From Microstegium vimineum (Eukaryota > Streptophyta > Magnoliopsida > Poales > Poaceae), in NCBI GenBank assembly GCA_022036555.1, contig CM039126.1, positions 7,484,079 through 7,548,078 on the forward strand: a stretch of DNA of 64,000 nt. Reading direction: 5' to 3'. The notes under the pieces were generated by a model, which saw nothing but the letters and a program-made list of their open reading frames with translations, was not told the origin of the DNA and searched no databases. A program made the translations under genes and the position numbers. Positions 33,097 to 45,275 of this stretch are shown piece after piece; within the stretch, counting starts at the first letter, position 1, and each line of letters opens with the position of its first letter.

Positions 33097-35680
33097 TATA
33101 CTCTGTAACTGTAATAAAGGTTGCAAGGCTGTCGACAACTCGAGATGAAACGAGACGGCGCGGCGATGCTGCAAGCGTATTTTCCTGTTGATCTTGTCGG
33201 GACAGTAACGGGTGACTGATCCCACTTGTTAATGGGGATGCCGCGAGAGGGAGGGAGAGCACGTACTCCATGGAGGCAGTTGACAAATCACAACCCGCAT
33301 GGTGCGGTGTACGTACCGCGCCCTCAGCTCGACCGGGAAGTAATTGCGGGCAACGGGCACTGATACGGTGGTCGCGTGACGGACACCGCGCGGCGGCCGG
33401 CGCTGGTCCTGCCTGATGAGGGGCCTGGCCTGGGTGATAGGGGGACGGGAATCCGCCTTGGATTCAGCTCCGGTACGGTGGCTTTGGGACGCCGCGCGCA
33501 CGATTGAATGCGCGACGGCCGGTACGTACTCTGGCCCGCCGCCCGCCGTGCGGTGCGGTGCAGTGCTTGGCGTCGCCGGCGTACTCTTCTGCTTTGTGGT
33601 AGGAAGTGGATACTGTACTGCTACGGCTACAGCTACAGTACGCCCAGATCGACCTGGACGTTTGAATTGAACTTGCCTGATGATGACAAGTCGCGAAGGC
33701 TAGCTATATATGGCCACCTCTGAAACGAGTCCTGCCGTCCTGGTGATGAACTGCGTGCGTACGTGTGTTGCTTGCGATATGATGCTGCACCGTACCCGTC
33801 GTCTGCACTGCCACTGCGCGTATTAATAATGCTTGAGCTCGGGTACGTACGTACGTGTAGGCGTGTCCGCGTGTGTACATACAGTACACTAGCTGAACAA
33901 ATATACGTATAGGTGGCGGTACCCGGTACTAGTCCAACATCAGCCGCTATAGCTCGTAGATTCATTCCACGCCGGAAACCGGGCGGACCCCACGCACCCT
34001 ATCGATCGATCGAGCATTTTGAATCGTGGCACGAGGATCGCCAAGAATATAATGTGATCCATCTCGGCTAGACGACGTTGCTGAATGGTGATGATGGATG
34101 CATGAGTCCACAGACCACAGTGCAGTCCCAGACTCCCAGCTGATTTCGTCCATGCATGATGGATGTACGGCAGTGGTGTATGCTATGCATGCAGCATGCC
34201 CCCCCCCCCCCCCCCCCCCCCCATGGACTGCAGTATACTATACCCATAGGGGCGTATTAAACAGCCCCGTGTGCACGAGTAAATGTGCCGCGCGCGCGGC
34301 TTCGATCACGCGTTCCCTATGACCGGCGACGGGGCGGACGCGCTCCTGGCCGCCTGGCGGTGGCGGGGCACGTCCGCGCCGCGCGCGCTCAGCTCCTGAC
34401 CGGTTAATTGCCGGCGTCGTGCGCGCGCGGCGGACTCCGATCCATCCGTCCGTCGTTGATCTGCCCCGCTGCAGGCATCGATCGTCCCTCCGCCGTCCGA
34501 TCCGATCCCTTACGTGTACGTACGCTTTAATTTATTTGCGGTGTGACTGAATGCAAATGATTCGTCTTCCTTCTCCGTCCGTCCCACGGTCCCAGTCTAT
34601 ACGTAAGTGTCGATCTACTGCACCCAAATGATTACGAAGCTCTACGTGTACGACGTACCCGTCCCGCCGACTCACGAGCGCGGCGCATATTTATATTGAC
34701 GATCGAGGATCAATGATGCAGGCCAGGGAGCATGCAGCAGCAGTGCATGCATGCGAATTGGTATGCCGGCCGGATCGGGAGCTCGGCGGCGGAGGGGGGT
34801 GTTTCAAAATTCTTGTGCCCCGCGCGCTTGTATAGAATTAAAATCCTCGATCGAGATTCAAGTGCATGCACGTGACACGCGCCGTGTGTTGCTGCGCTGC
34901 ATCTGCATGCGTTTGCTTGCCTCCATCCATGCTGTGAGAGTAGTAGTACGCATGCATATGCTGATATGCACACAGGGAGCACGTTGGGGGAGTGGTGGAG
35001 CCATGCATGCGCGAATTGCCACGCATGAATTAATTCGTTTCCTCGATCGTGGCTGGCCGACAAGAGGAGATCTCGATTTTATATATTGGGTGGGGTCGAC
35101 CGATCGAGGAGGAGAGCCTTCCTGCAGTGCAAATTCGCAATCATCGGCAGCGATGCAACGGCGGTGACAGTACGTTCGATTGTGCGTAGCGAGCATTCAT
35201 GAATGTACGTATCATCTACAGTACCTATGTATCTGGCTTCATTCAGGGGAGCCGGCCCATGCATGCATATCTCATGCATTCATGCATGCGACGAGAGTTT
35301 GGAAAAAATTTGAACGGCGCGCCATACGGACGGAACTCGCGCGCGTACGTACGTAGGTTCAATTCTGGGCCGAGATTGGTTTCTTATGCTATTATTAAGC
35401 GTCGCCTCGTTTAATTGCGGGGTACACGGTACACACTCCCGGCCTACTACTGCTGGACTACTGTACCGTCGCCTGCTAGGCATGAATAATAATGGTGTCA
35501 TTTGTCACACGCTGTAAAAAAATATGCCTGCAAATTGCATTATTAAATATACACGTACGGTACGCTACCGCGTCTGATTTAATTTCTTTTCCCTTCAAAT
35601 TTTTAACCTCAATTCAGCTATAAAGTAAATCATGCATGCATGACACTTCGGTTCTGGCTAATTAAGCTAGCTAGCTGCAT
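33097..35680. other. Intergenic DNA rich in short palindromes
   Basis: No gene is supported. The stretch 33700-35680 is crowded with CATGCATG, GTACGTAC and GATCGATC, and has a run of 23 C (34200-34222). Before the chromovirus inserted it was continuous with 41424-43500, the upstream region of the POLAR-like gene. Confidence 0.6.
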
Positions 35681-35685
35681 ATGAG

Positions 35686-36001
35686 TGTTAGCTCCTGCCT
35701 CCGGAGGTGACGGAGATCCAAGCGAGAAGGAGCAGGAAGAAGGGGATTGGATTGGAGAAGGGGGCAGAGGAGTTGGAGGTCAGCCGGCTATGCGCTCGGC
35801 GACAATGGTTGTTTTCTTAGTTTGCAAGATGCCCTTCCATTACAGACTCTAGACTCATATATCCTCTACCGTGCTGGCATACAGACACACACATTACAAT
35901 CTCATTCTGGGCCAGATAGCTTAGCAGGCCGAGCCCTCTTGCGTGTGCTCCATTTGGGCCTCGGATGCGCATCAGGATCGCCAGGGTGAGGGGTGCTGAC
36001 A
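35686..36001 (-). repeat. 3' LTR of the chromovirus
   Basis: 316 bp, TGTTAG...TGACA ends, paired with 41096-41418. The integrase reading frame of pol runs into it (stop at 35902). GATATATGAG on the minus strand near 35855 may be the TATA element. Confidence 0.95.
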
Positions 36002-38589
36002 CCCTCCCCTCCTCGGGTTGAGGCATGTCCCCATGCCGGAGCAGAAGGAAACTGCTGCTTGATGGCGTCTTCGTCTTCCCAGGTGGCAAGATAGTCGTCG
36101 AGGCCGGACCGCCGAATGAGCAGCTGACGCACCGTCTTGGGGCCGCGCGGGTGGAGACGACGTTGGAGCACTCGTTCCGGTACCTGAAGATTGTCGTCGA
36201 CGTCTGGAAGAAGCTGGGCGTCCGCAGGATACGTCGGGGACGAGTCCGGAGCAGGCTTGAGCAGCGACACATGGAACACCGGGTGGACGAAAGAGCCCTG
36301 AGGAAGCAGCAGCTTATAGGCAACAGTACCGATCTTGTCGACGATCTTGTAAGGTCCGAAATACTTGAAGCACAACTTCTGATGAGCGCGTGGCGCCAGA
36401 GAAGACTGCACATAAGGTTGCAGGCGCAAGTAGACGTAATCACCAATGTTGTAGTTGCGCTCAGATCGCCCCTTGTCAACCTGTGTCTTCATACGCTGCT
36501 GAGCACGAAGCAAGTGCTGGCGAACAGACGCCCACATTGTGGCACGTTCCGCCATCTTGACGGCGACGTCCGGAACATGCGAAGCAGAGGCATTAGTAAG
36601 ACCCAAATGACGAGGAGAATGGTCGTACAGTACCTCGAAGGGGGAGCGGCCCAATGACGAGTGGTGACAGGAGTTGTACCAAAACTCATCCAATGACAGC
36701 CATTTCAGCCACTGCCGTGGGCAGGAATGCACAAAATAGCGGAGGTAGGTCTCCAAGCACTGATTGACACGCTCAGTTTGACCATCGGACTGAGGGTGAT
36801 AGGCCGAGCTCATGTAGAGAGTCGTATTGGCAAGCCTGAAAAGCTCCTGCCAAAACGTGCTGGTAAACACTGGATCACAGTCAGAAATGATATGGGTAGG
36901 CATCCCATGGAGGCAGAACACGTGGTCGAGGAATACTTGAGCAACCTTGGGGGCAGAGTAAGGATGCAAGAGGGGGACAAAGTGTGCGAACTTACTGAAC
37001 TTGTCCACAACGACCATAATGCAATCAGCATTGCCAGATCTGGGAAGACCGTCAATAAAATCCATGGAAATGATTTGCCAAGCCTCGGTTGGGACCGGCA
37101 GCGGCGAAAGAAGACCAGGATAATGAACATGGTTAGGCTTTGCTTGGACACAGACAGAGCAAGCCGAGACAAGGGTCTTGAGATCAGTTTTCATCCCACG
37201 CCAAACAAAGAGCTGCTTAATGCGGCGGTAAGTCACCGGAAAGCCAGAGTGTCCACCGACGGCGCTGTCATGAAGTGCAACGAAGATACGGTTTTGAAGT
37301 GCCTTGTTGTCGCCGATCCAAACCCGCCCCTTGTACCGGAGAACGCCGCTGGAGAGCTCAAAGTGAGGTCGGGACTGTGGCGAAAGGGCCAACTCCTGTA
37401 TCAGACGATTGGAGAAGGGATCATTGACATAACCAGCAGACATGTCGGCCAACCACTCTGGGGTAGAGTATGAAACAGCAGCTAACTGACATGGAGGCGA
37501 CGGATGTCTGGACAGAGCATTGGCGGCCAAATTGGAAACACCCGGTTTATAGACGATCTTATACTGAAGGCCAGCGAGCTTGGTGTACATTTTGAGCTGC
37601 CACGGTGTATGAAGGCGTTGATCGGTGATGTGCATCAGGCTGCGCTGATCAGTGAAGATGGTGAACTCAGCGTGTTGGAGATAAGAACGCCACTCCTGGA
37701 CAGCTAGCAAGATTGCTAAGTGCTCCTTCTCGTAAGTTGACAAACCACTGGTTCTGGGACCGAGGGCCCTGCTGACAAAAGCCAGGGGGTGACCATCCTG
37801 TAGCAGCACTGCGCCAATGCCGATATTGCTTGCATCAGTTTGAAGTTGGAAGGACTTGGCGAAGTTAGGAAGTGACAAAACTGGGGTTGTTACAAGGGCA
37901 GTCTTGAGCACTGAAAAAGCCTCGGAATGTACTGAAGTCCAGATGAACAAGGTACCCTTCTTGAGCAGATCGGTGAGAGGCCGAGCGAGGAGTGCAAAAT
38001 TGCGGACGAACTTCCTGTAATAACCCGCAAGACCCAAGAAACTGCGTAGCTGCTTCACATCTGCTGGTTCTGGCCATAACTTGATTGAGTCAATCTTGGA
38101 AGGATCGGTGGCGACATCAGACTGACTAACCACATGGCCTAGATAAGAAACACTCTGCTGGCCAAATATGCATTTGGAGAGCTTCATCTGCCACTGATCA
38201 TTAGACAGCAAAGAAAACACCTGCTGCAGATGGTGAATATGATCTTCCCACGTGGCGCTGTAGACAAGGATATCATCAAAGAAGACCAACACGCACTTGC
38301 GGAGCAGAGGCTTCAGGGTGGAGTTCACTGAACCTTGAAAGGTATTTGGAGCGTCGGTGAGTCCAAAAGCCATGACAGTGAATTCAAAATGCCCCCAGTG
38401 GGTTTGGAACGCAGTCTTGTGCTCTTCGCCGGGTGCCAACCGAATCTGGTTAAAGCCAGCTCGCAGGTTTAAGCAGGAGAAGTACTTGGCTGCGGAAAGT
38501 TCATCAAGCAACTCGTCAATGACTGGGATGGGGAACTTCGTCTTGACAGTAAGAGCATTGAGCTGACGGTAATCGACGCAAAGCGCCAT
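35902..38589 (-). pseudogene. pol: RT, RNase H, integrase and chromodomain of the chromovirus
   Basis: One 895-residue frame. RT: CVDYRQLNALT near residue 4, CLNLRAGFNQIRL where other RTs have Asp in the LDL position (Asn here), and FFDDILVYS at 103-111. RNase H: LQTDASNIGIGAVLLQ, then YEKEHLAILLAVQEW. Integrase: HHCC finger (H, GGHSG, CSVC) and the D,D-35-E core (SMDFIDGLP, ISDCDPVF, GQTERVNQ), all acidic residues present. The tail has YLATWEDEDAIKQQFP, a chromodomain-like piece thought to target chromovirus insertion to heterochromatin. The Asp-to-Asn change in RT should make the copy inactive by itself. Confidence 0.9.
36002..36014 (-). other. Polypurine tract of the chromovirus
   Basis: The minus strand is an all-purine GAGGAGGGGAGGG directly next to the 3' LTR, the expected primer site for plus-strand DNA. 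Confidence 0.7.
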
Positions 38590-39443
38590 GTGCCATCCTT
38601 CCTCCGTACAAGCAGCACTGGAGAGGAGAAGGCGCTAGCATTGGGCTGGACAAAACCCTGTTGAAGCATATCAGAAACTTGCGCTTCAATTTCAGACTTA
38701 AGAGTTGGTGGGTAACGATATTGCCGCATGGCCACCGGCTGAGCACCTGGAACGAGAGGAATTGTGTGGTCACAGTGACGCCTCGGAGGCAGCTCAGACG
38801 GTGTCGCGAAGAGATGACTGAAGGAATCCACAAGCTGCTGAATATCTGGGTGTACTGTAGCCTGCTGAGAAACAGTATCAGTGAGCTGATATAGCTGCAC
38901 CAGGGAACAAGAAGAACTATCCCCATGAGAGCCATGCAAAGTAATGTGGCGAGAGCCATAAGGGATAGTTAACAGCTTTTGCGTCCAGTCCACTTTCATC
39001 GGCGAAAAGGCTTCCAGCCAGTCCATGCCCAAAATCAAATCGAAGGAGCCAATAGGAAGAAGTTTCAGTGTAGAGTGGAACTTGAAACCCTGTACGGACC
39101 ACTCTGAATTAGGAATTTCAGAGGTACACTGAATTGAAGAGCCATTGGCCACTGTAACCGAAGCTGGAGCAGCAAGAGGACAGACTCCTGGCATCCTGGA
39201 CTCAAATGACGAGTGCAAGAACGAATGGCTGCTGCCAGAGTCCACCAAAATGAGTACGGGATAACCGCGGATCTCGCCCATGAGCTGCAAGGACCGTGGA
39301 GATAGCTGACCAGGCTGTACTGATGATGACAACAACATGAAGACTTGTTCCAACAAAGCAGGGGCACCGGAATCGACCAGCATATCCTCACTGATATCTT
39401 GGTGGCATAGATCCCAGACTTCCTGCAGGACATGGAGCTGCAA
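38570..39443 (-). pseudogene. Protease and start of RT of the chromovirus
   Basis: ILVDSGSSHSFLHSSF is the retropepsin active site, and LILGMDWLEAF the following conserved block. The RT N-terminus comes next (VLLVRRKDGTWRF), where the frame is lost by a one-base indel near 38576. Confidence 0.85.
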
Positions 39444-39470
39444 ATTGGGAGCACAACGGTGTCCGGGAGC

Positions 39471-41010
39471 CTATTTCTCACCACAACGAACACATAAGCC
39501 GCGAGCCTTGCGGTTGGCCCTCAAGGCAGACAACCGATCATCCACAGGCGCGCGCTGGAACGGCTTCCTAACATCTTGGGTCTTCTTGTCATCAGCCGAG
39601 ACTGCAGCAGCCTGACGGGTCGGAGGCGGAGGCAACGGCAGCGCGCCCCTGCTTGCCGCCTGCTTAGAGAAGGCGGAGTAATCGCTCTTCGTAAACTCCC
39701 AGTGAAGACCAGGGTCCGTGGCCTCCTCCTGTAACCGGGCAAGAGTGCAAGCAGCATCGAGTGTGGCAGGTTGACGAACAAGAATCACAGAACGGATGTC
39801 ATCGCGCAGTCCATCGATAAAACGTGTGGTGAAATAGAGTGGGAGTTGGTCACTATTTCTGGAATAAGAGGTTAGCTGTTCGACAAGCGCGACAAACTTG
39901 TCGACGTACTCAGAGACAGTGGAAGTTTGGTGAAGGTGGAAGAACTGTCGAATGAGGAGAGTGTGCTGGTCACGGCTGAAACGCTCAAGAACCAAAGCAC
40001 AAAACTCATCCCAAGAAGCGCTGGAAATCTGCTGTTCCAGAGATTGGAACCAGCGAGCTGCGGCTCCGGAGAAGCGCATGGTGGAGACCCGAACCCAAAC
40101 AGAGGGATCCACAACATACATGTCGAAATAGTTCTTAGCGCAAGTGATCCAGAACTGGGGGTTGTCGTCGTCGAACAGAGGAAAATCAAACTTGGGAAGT
40201 TTGCCGAGAGGTATGTGGGGATGCTGGTTGGGAGGAGGTAACGGGGGGAGGGGGGTAAGGGTGGAACGGAACGGAAAGGTTAGGAGGAGGAGGTGGTGGA
40301 GGAGGATTGGGATCTCGGTGGTAAAACAGGGAGGACTGACGCAAATCGGAGGGATGAACACCGAAAGTGAGCGGAGGTTGAGGGTGGGGGTCGAATTGCA
40401 TACCATTGGCTGGGGTCGGGACTAAGGTCGTGACCGAACCAAAGCCCCTCTCCCGTGTATTCGTTCCTTCACGGTGCCCGCACGACCAGTCGATCGGATC
40501 TCCGGCGGGTGGGTGCGCGGCGACTGACTCCGGGAGCGGCATCAACGGTTTGAAGACGCCGGGCTGGTGGGAAGGGTTGACCCCTGTCGTCTCTCGTACG
40601 GCTCGATCCCAGTGCTTGGAGAGGCGACGGGTCTCTGTACGCATCTCGTCGAGCATCCCGTCGACGTGAGGTCTCCAGTCGTTGAGGGCGGTGACGACCC
40701 CCTCTAGCGTAGTGACGCGCTCGTCCCGCTTGTCGCGGATCTCGGAGAAGCGGAGGGGCTCCAAGGTGCTCACCCGGTGCTCCAGATCCTCGACGCGCCC
40801 GTCGAAGAGGTACGCCCAGGAATCTGCCGCCTGCAGCGACTCGTAGTGGTGGCTGCTGCTCTCCTCGAGCGCGGACACGCGGGCGCTGATGTCGGCGTGG
40901 TTCTTCCGCTCGGTTTCTTCAAGGGCGGAGACCCGCTGCTCCCAGTAGGCGTCAATGCCGTCGAGCCGCTTGAGGATCTCCTCGAAGGCAGTCTTGACGT
41001 TGGGCTCCAT
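39471..41010 (-). pseudogene. gag: gag of the chromovirus, with a frameshift and a stop in the zinc knuckle
   Basis: The ATG at 41010 opens MEPNVKTAFEEILKRLDGID, a coiled-coil-like N-terminus, then a Pro-rich linker. The capsid part follows in another frame (LPKFDFPLFDDDNPQFW, AARWFQSLEQQ, WDEFCALVLERF) and overlaps the first around 40190-40400. The C-terminal zinc knuckle begins CVRCGEK and is cut by TAG at 39471-39473; the frame continues after it with APGHRC, so the stop lies inside the knuckle. Gag would form the particle that packages element RNA. Confidence 0.85.
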
Positions 41011-41085
41011 GACTCCGCGCGCGCGCGCTGGTGCCGGGTGTAGTGGGGGTGCAGCGGCGCGGAGGGATCTAGCGAATCGGTAGAT

Positions 41086-41095
41086 CTGATACCAC
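41086..41095 (-). other. Primer-binding site of the chromovirus
   Basis: One base inside the 5' LTR the minus strand reads TGGTATCAGA, the complement of the initiator tRNA-Met 3' end used by many plant LTR elements. Confidence 0.85.
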
Positions 41096-41418
41096 TGTTA
41101 GCTCCTGCCTCCGGCGGTGACGGAGATCCAAGCCAGAAGGGAGGAAGGAGCAGGAAGAAGGGGATTGGATTGGAGAAGGGGCAAAGGAGTTGGAGGTCAG
41201 CCGGCTATGCGCTCGGCGACAATGGTTGTTTTCTTAGTTTGCAAGATGTCTTTCCATTACAGACTCCAGACTCATATATCCTCTACTGTGCTGGCATACA
41301 AACACACACATTACAATCCCATTCTGGGCCAGATAGCTTAGCAGGCCGAGCCCTCTTGCGTGTGCTCCGCTTAGGCCTCAGATGCGCATCAGGATCGCCA
41401 GGGTGAGGGGTGCTGACA
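41096..41418 (-). repeat. 5' LTR of the chromovirus
   Basis: 323 bp, same ends as the 3' LTR, eight bases longer in the GGAGGAAGGAGC segment. The ATGAG target duplication follows at 41419. Confidence 0.95.
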
Positions 41419-41423
41419 ATGAG

Positions 41424-43499
41424 TGTCCGAAATCTTCTTCTTCTTCTTCTTGCATTTGCATGCATATTAGAAGAAGTCCAATTTAGCGGCTAGCCGGCTA
41501 CGAGCGCTTCCATGCATGCACAGAGTGTGATTGAAACACAGCTATGAGAGCTATCTAGCGCTGTGCAAATGCAATCAAGTTGTTGTATGGTCTCTGCCAA
41601 AACACACACACTGTACTGATGTACAGCTACTTAACTTCACTTTTCACTGTTTAGTGCTAATATAATCAAGACTACTACACATACAAAGACGTACTTTTAC
41701 GGAAAAGTGTACGTAACAACTGCGCCCTAGTAGTGCCCTACTGCGCTGTGTTTAGGCCCGTGACCGTAACTTTTGTTTGAGCCTGCAGTACGCTACACGC
41801 ACCTACAGTGTGTCGTCAGTAGTCAGACCGCAAGTATTTATCGCCCTAGCTAATTGTTTGCGTACGCAGCAGTTAGTTTAATTCGGCGCGCGTTACATTA
41901 CATTACAGCTGACGACGTACTGAAATGTGGTGACTACTGTTGACGAACGAATTTGAATTGAACAACTCAACGGTCAAAGAGTAAGCTAGCCGGCGGCCTT
42001 CCGTTCTATCTAGAGCGTTTTTAACCTGGGAAGAAGTAAATCCGTGGATGGAGCTTCCATTAAATTCTTCAACATTTCAATTCGAAATCGCAGTTAACAC
42101 GCGGGAAGTTAGTACGAGCGTTAGTATTGTACTACCTCTAATCGCCATGTGGTGCCATCACTACATGACCACACTTGACTGGCTAGCTAGCTAGGCCCCT
42201 AGATCGAACGGAAGAACTAACCAGCTAGCTAGACCCATGATCATGTCTTTCGAGATCAGAGACGAACACGCAGGATTGAGCAAGGATTTACGCCATAATT
42301 ATAGTATTTTTTTAGAGTAGATCAGGAAACCTGAAAAACTTGGATTGAGCTATATTACAAAAGTGATTAAATTGGCACTCAATCGATCTACTAATGATAG
42401 AAAATATATTTATGGTTACATGACAACAGGTGCAATGCAATCGGCGCCGATGCTAGGGCTACTCTTTCACCTGCAAACAATAGAGGACTGGGATTATTAA
42501 ATAACTTCTGTCAATACTCGTTTTGTCACTGTTTGTTCGCTTGGCTTATCAGTCGGCTTATCAACCACTGAAACAATGTTTTTGTCTCACAGAAAAACAG
42601 TTAAAACAACATCATTCACGGCTTATCAGCCAAAAAAAAGTCAAACGAACAGGCTAGATCGGCTTATCAATTCTCGGCTGTAAAACCATCGGTCGAACAG
42701 GACATGAATGGTTGTCTCCTTTAAGCACACAGTACTTGACGTAAGGGACTACGCATTTCAAATTTGTAATCTGTGTGGTGAAAAACAATGCTGCGACGCC
42801 TACACCATCCGTATGCCCGTATTGCTTTTCTGGTGACTCACTTCCACGATGCTTCTAGAACACCACTCGTTTTGCCAGCCTCAATCTCAACCGTCCGATG
42901 GTCCATCCAACGGCTCCCCTGGCCCACAAAAAATGCCTATGCTTACCTGCCTGCCTAGGCACCCTGCAATCAGCGCAGCAGCAGAGCAGTAGTGCACGCA
43001 CAGCTCCACACTCTGGCCACTGACATGAGGACACACCCTCCAGCCTCCAGAAGAAAATTCCCTGGCCCTGGCGGCTGGCACTGCCCAACCTCTGCTCTGC
43101 TTGGTTCGGCCGTCAGTAAACACTCAGGAATTCACAGTTCCATTCCATTTCAAGAGCTTGCATGCAGAAGGTAAAAATGGCAGCACGGCAGAGCGAGCAG
43201 GCGCTGTTTACCCGTACCAGCAGCAGCTTCTCTTCCCCTGCGGGCCTGCTGCACGCCGCAGCATCAACATGGGTTGCTCGCCCCCGCAGTTAATTCCCCC
43301 CTCCAATTGCCTGGGACGACGACGGTGGGGCCATCCCGCCATTAGAGCAACCCAAGCAAGCTTCCAAGATCATTCATCGTCTTGATTAGTACACTACCAG
43401 CATTTAAACTCCCCCGCGTTTTTAAACTTGCCGAGCTTCCCTCCAAACTTGCCGCGCGCCCGCGCCTTTCCGAGCATTCTTTCTTCTTCTTCCTCCTCC
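41424..43499. other. Upstream region of the POLAR-like gene
   Basis: No gene. It contains a (TTC)n tract at 41431-41450, scattered CATGCATG and TAGCTAGC palindromes, and the MITE at 42529. From about 43100 the sequence is GC-richer leader-like DNA. Confidence 0.6.
42529..42652. mobile_element. Small MITE with CTGTTTGTTCG terminus
   Basis: CTGTTTGTTCG at the left is answered by CGAACAG at the right, with GGCTTATCAG and related phrases repeated inside in both orientations (124 bp). This terminus is frequent in grass hAT-like MITEs. Confidence 0.55.
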
Positions 43500-43507
43500 T
43501 ATAAATA
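43500..43507 (+). promoter_or_regulatory. TATA box of the POLAR-like gene
   Basis: TATAAATA lies 124 bases upstream of the start codon, after a pyrimidine-rich TTCTTCTTCC stretch. Confidence 0.75.
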
Positions 43508-43630
43508 CGCGGCGTGTCGCCGGAGCACGAGGCGTGTGCAACAATTCGAATTCCTCGGCGGGCGGCCATATAGCTTATTAGCTTGCTTGCTTGTTCCATT
43601 CCATTCCATCGTCGCCGCTTGTTTGTTTCA

Positions 43631-45275
43631 ATGGAGAACTGCGTGAGAGGTCGAGCGGGAGGAAGGGTAAGGGAGGAGGAAGCGGGTTCGAATTCATCGC
43701 TGCCCCTGCCTCCGCCGCCGCGCCTCGCGGCCGCGAATTCCTCCGATGCTGCTTCTGCCGCTGCGGCGGCAGCGTCCATCCGGGCGCACCTGGCGCGCAC
43801 CGCCAGCGTGGTCGACGCGCAGCCGTCGCCGCGCTCGCTGCTGTCGCGCATCCTGCTGCGTGGCGGCGACGGCGGGAGCGGCGGGGGAGCGTTCGGGTGC
43901 CGTGTGCGGCTGCCGCGGCGGTACGGCGGTGGCCTGAGGGAGGAACGGAAGGACGGCGCTGAGCTCGGGGAGACACCTCGGGTTAAGGTCGTGGAGCCGC
44001 CGCCGCCACTGCCGCCGCCGGAGCTTCCCCTCGAGACGCCACGGAGTTCTTTAGGTTCGGCATGCCGAGGCAAGAAATCACTAAATTAAACCTTCTACGT
44101 ACTAAATTCAGAACAGAGAGGGAAAAAAAAAGTGATTCTTGCTTCAATTACGGAGGCATCGAGAGTAATGGTGAAACTTTGATGGATTCCGCAGGGAGGA
44201 AGAAGCCCGAGGAGGAGCTGGTGTCGATGAACCTGGGACTGGGAGCGAGCCTGGTGCTGCTGCTGTCCAAGAGCGCCGTGGAGCTGAACAAGATGGTGGA
44301 GCTGCGCGCGCAGATGGAGGCGCTGGTGTCGGAGATCAGGCAAGCGGCGCGGTGGAAGGAGGCGGCGACAGCGAACCACCACCACCACCCTGCTGCTGCT
44401 CCCGCCGCGCCGTCCACCTCGCAGGAATCCGACGGCAGCAGCGCCACGACCACCGCCGTGAAGGACCCGATCGCGTTCCCCGCGGCCGACGCCGACGCCG
44501 CGTCCAACTGCTCCCACACGGCGGCCGATACCGCGGTCGATGGCCGCGAGGCTGTGGTCATGGACCTCATGGAAGCGGAGCTCCAGGCCGAGCTGAACCG
44601 CATGCAGCAGCAGCGCCACCGCGGCGGTACGGTGCACGGCGACGCCCCGACGCGAGGACTCGAGGTACGTGCCGGACGGACGCCCGGACGGATTGAATTG
44701 CATGCTCACCTTGCCACCAATCACCAGTAGTACACGCCACGTCCGTACCACGCCGTACGTCGTCCGTGTCTGTGTGACGCGACGCGTGTTCGTCGTCTTT
44801 GCTGATGCTGATGATGTTGTGTCTGTATGGCGTTGCCGGCCGCCAGTTGCCAATGCTGAAGGTGAAGACGAAGAAGGGCGACGCCGGCGACGATAGCGCG
44901 TCGCGAAGCTGCGTGGACGACGGCGACGACGACAGTGCCCACAAGCACGACGAAGACGATGAGGTTGACGGCAATGGCGAGGACGTCGACGAGGAGGAGG
45001 AGTACGAGGAGGCTGAAGAGGAGGAGGAGGACAATGGGGGATACGGCGAGGACAGGATGAGCCCCCCGCACGGCGGCGTGTCGGCGCGCGCGCTGGAGCG
45101 GCGGCTCCACGAGCTTCTCCAGAAGCGGCAGCAGGACCGGATCGTGGAGCTGGAGTCGGCGCTGGACGGCGCGCAGCGTAGGCTCCACGAGAAGGAGCGC
45201 GAGGTGGTGTGGTGGCGCGACGCCGCCAAGCTCGTCTCCCACCGCCGCGACGAGTCGCGCCGCATCGTCAGGTAG
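43631..45275 (+). CDS. POLAR-like protein (stomatal-lineage polarity family), three exons
   Basis: Exons 43631-44054, 44195-44664 and 44847-45275 join in frame to 1,323 bases (440 residues). The N-terminus is Ala/Pro/Arg-rich and probably disordered. Exon 2 starts the conserved core: LVSMNLGLGASLVLLLSKSA, then ELNKMVELRAQMEALVSEI, the block shared with Arabidopsis POLAR and its relatives. A second block is MDLMEAELQAELNRMQQQ. Exon 3 has a long acidic stretch (about residues 315-370), then the C-terminal coiled coil LERRLHELLQKRQQDRIVEL with EVVWWRDAAKLV. POLAR is a scaffold that moves to one side of the cortex before asymmetric division in the stomatal lineage and recruits kinases there; the role of this grass copy is inferred from the family. 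The start is the first ATG after the TATA box. GC content is very high. The gene looks intact. Confidence 0.82.

Larger units (their letters stand above)
35686..41418 (-). mobile_element. Complete chromovirus (Ty3/gypsy), 5.7 kb
   Basis: Two LTRs (35686-36001 and 41096-41418) bound the element, flanked by a perfect 5-bp target duplication ATGAG (35681-35685 and 41419-41423). The tRNA-Met-type primer site and a purine tract are in place. The pol order protease-RT-RNase H-integrase with a C-terminal chromodomain-like segment makes it a chromovirus. By eye the LTRs differ at about a dozen positions plus an 8-base indel, roughly 4%, so it is older than the 16-kb element. The coding region has a stop in gag, a frameshift before RT and a lost catalytic Asp. 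Confidence 0.95.

Noticed and set aside
33416..35501. Short open frames in the palindrome-rich block
   Set aside because: They overlap on both strands, have no domains and no splice support.
39471..39473. Programmed stop-codon readthrough between gag and pol of the chromovirus
   Set aside because: The stop lies inside the zinc knuckle, not after it, and other lesions are present, so a nonsense mutation is simpler.
43342..44853. Long antisense frames over the POLAR-like exons
   Set aside because: GC-rich codon bias creates them. The plus-strand exons have conserved blocks and matching splice phases.
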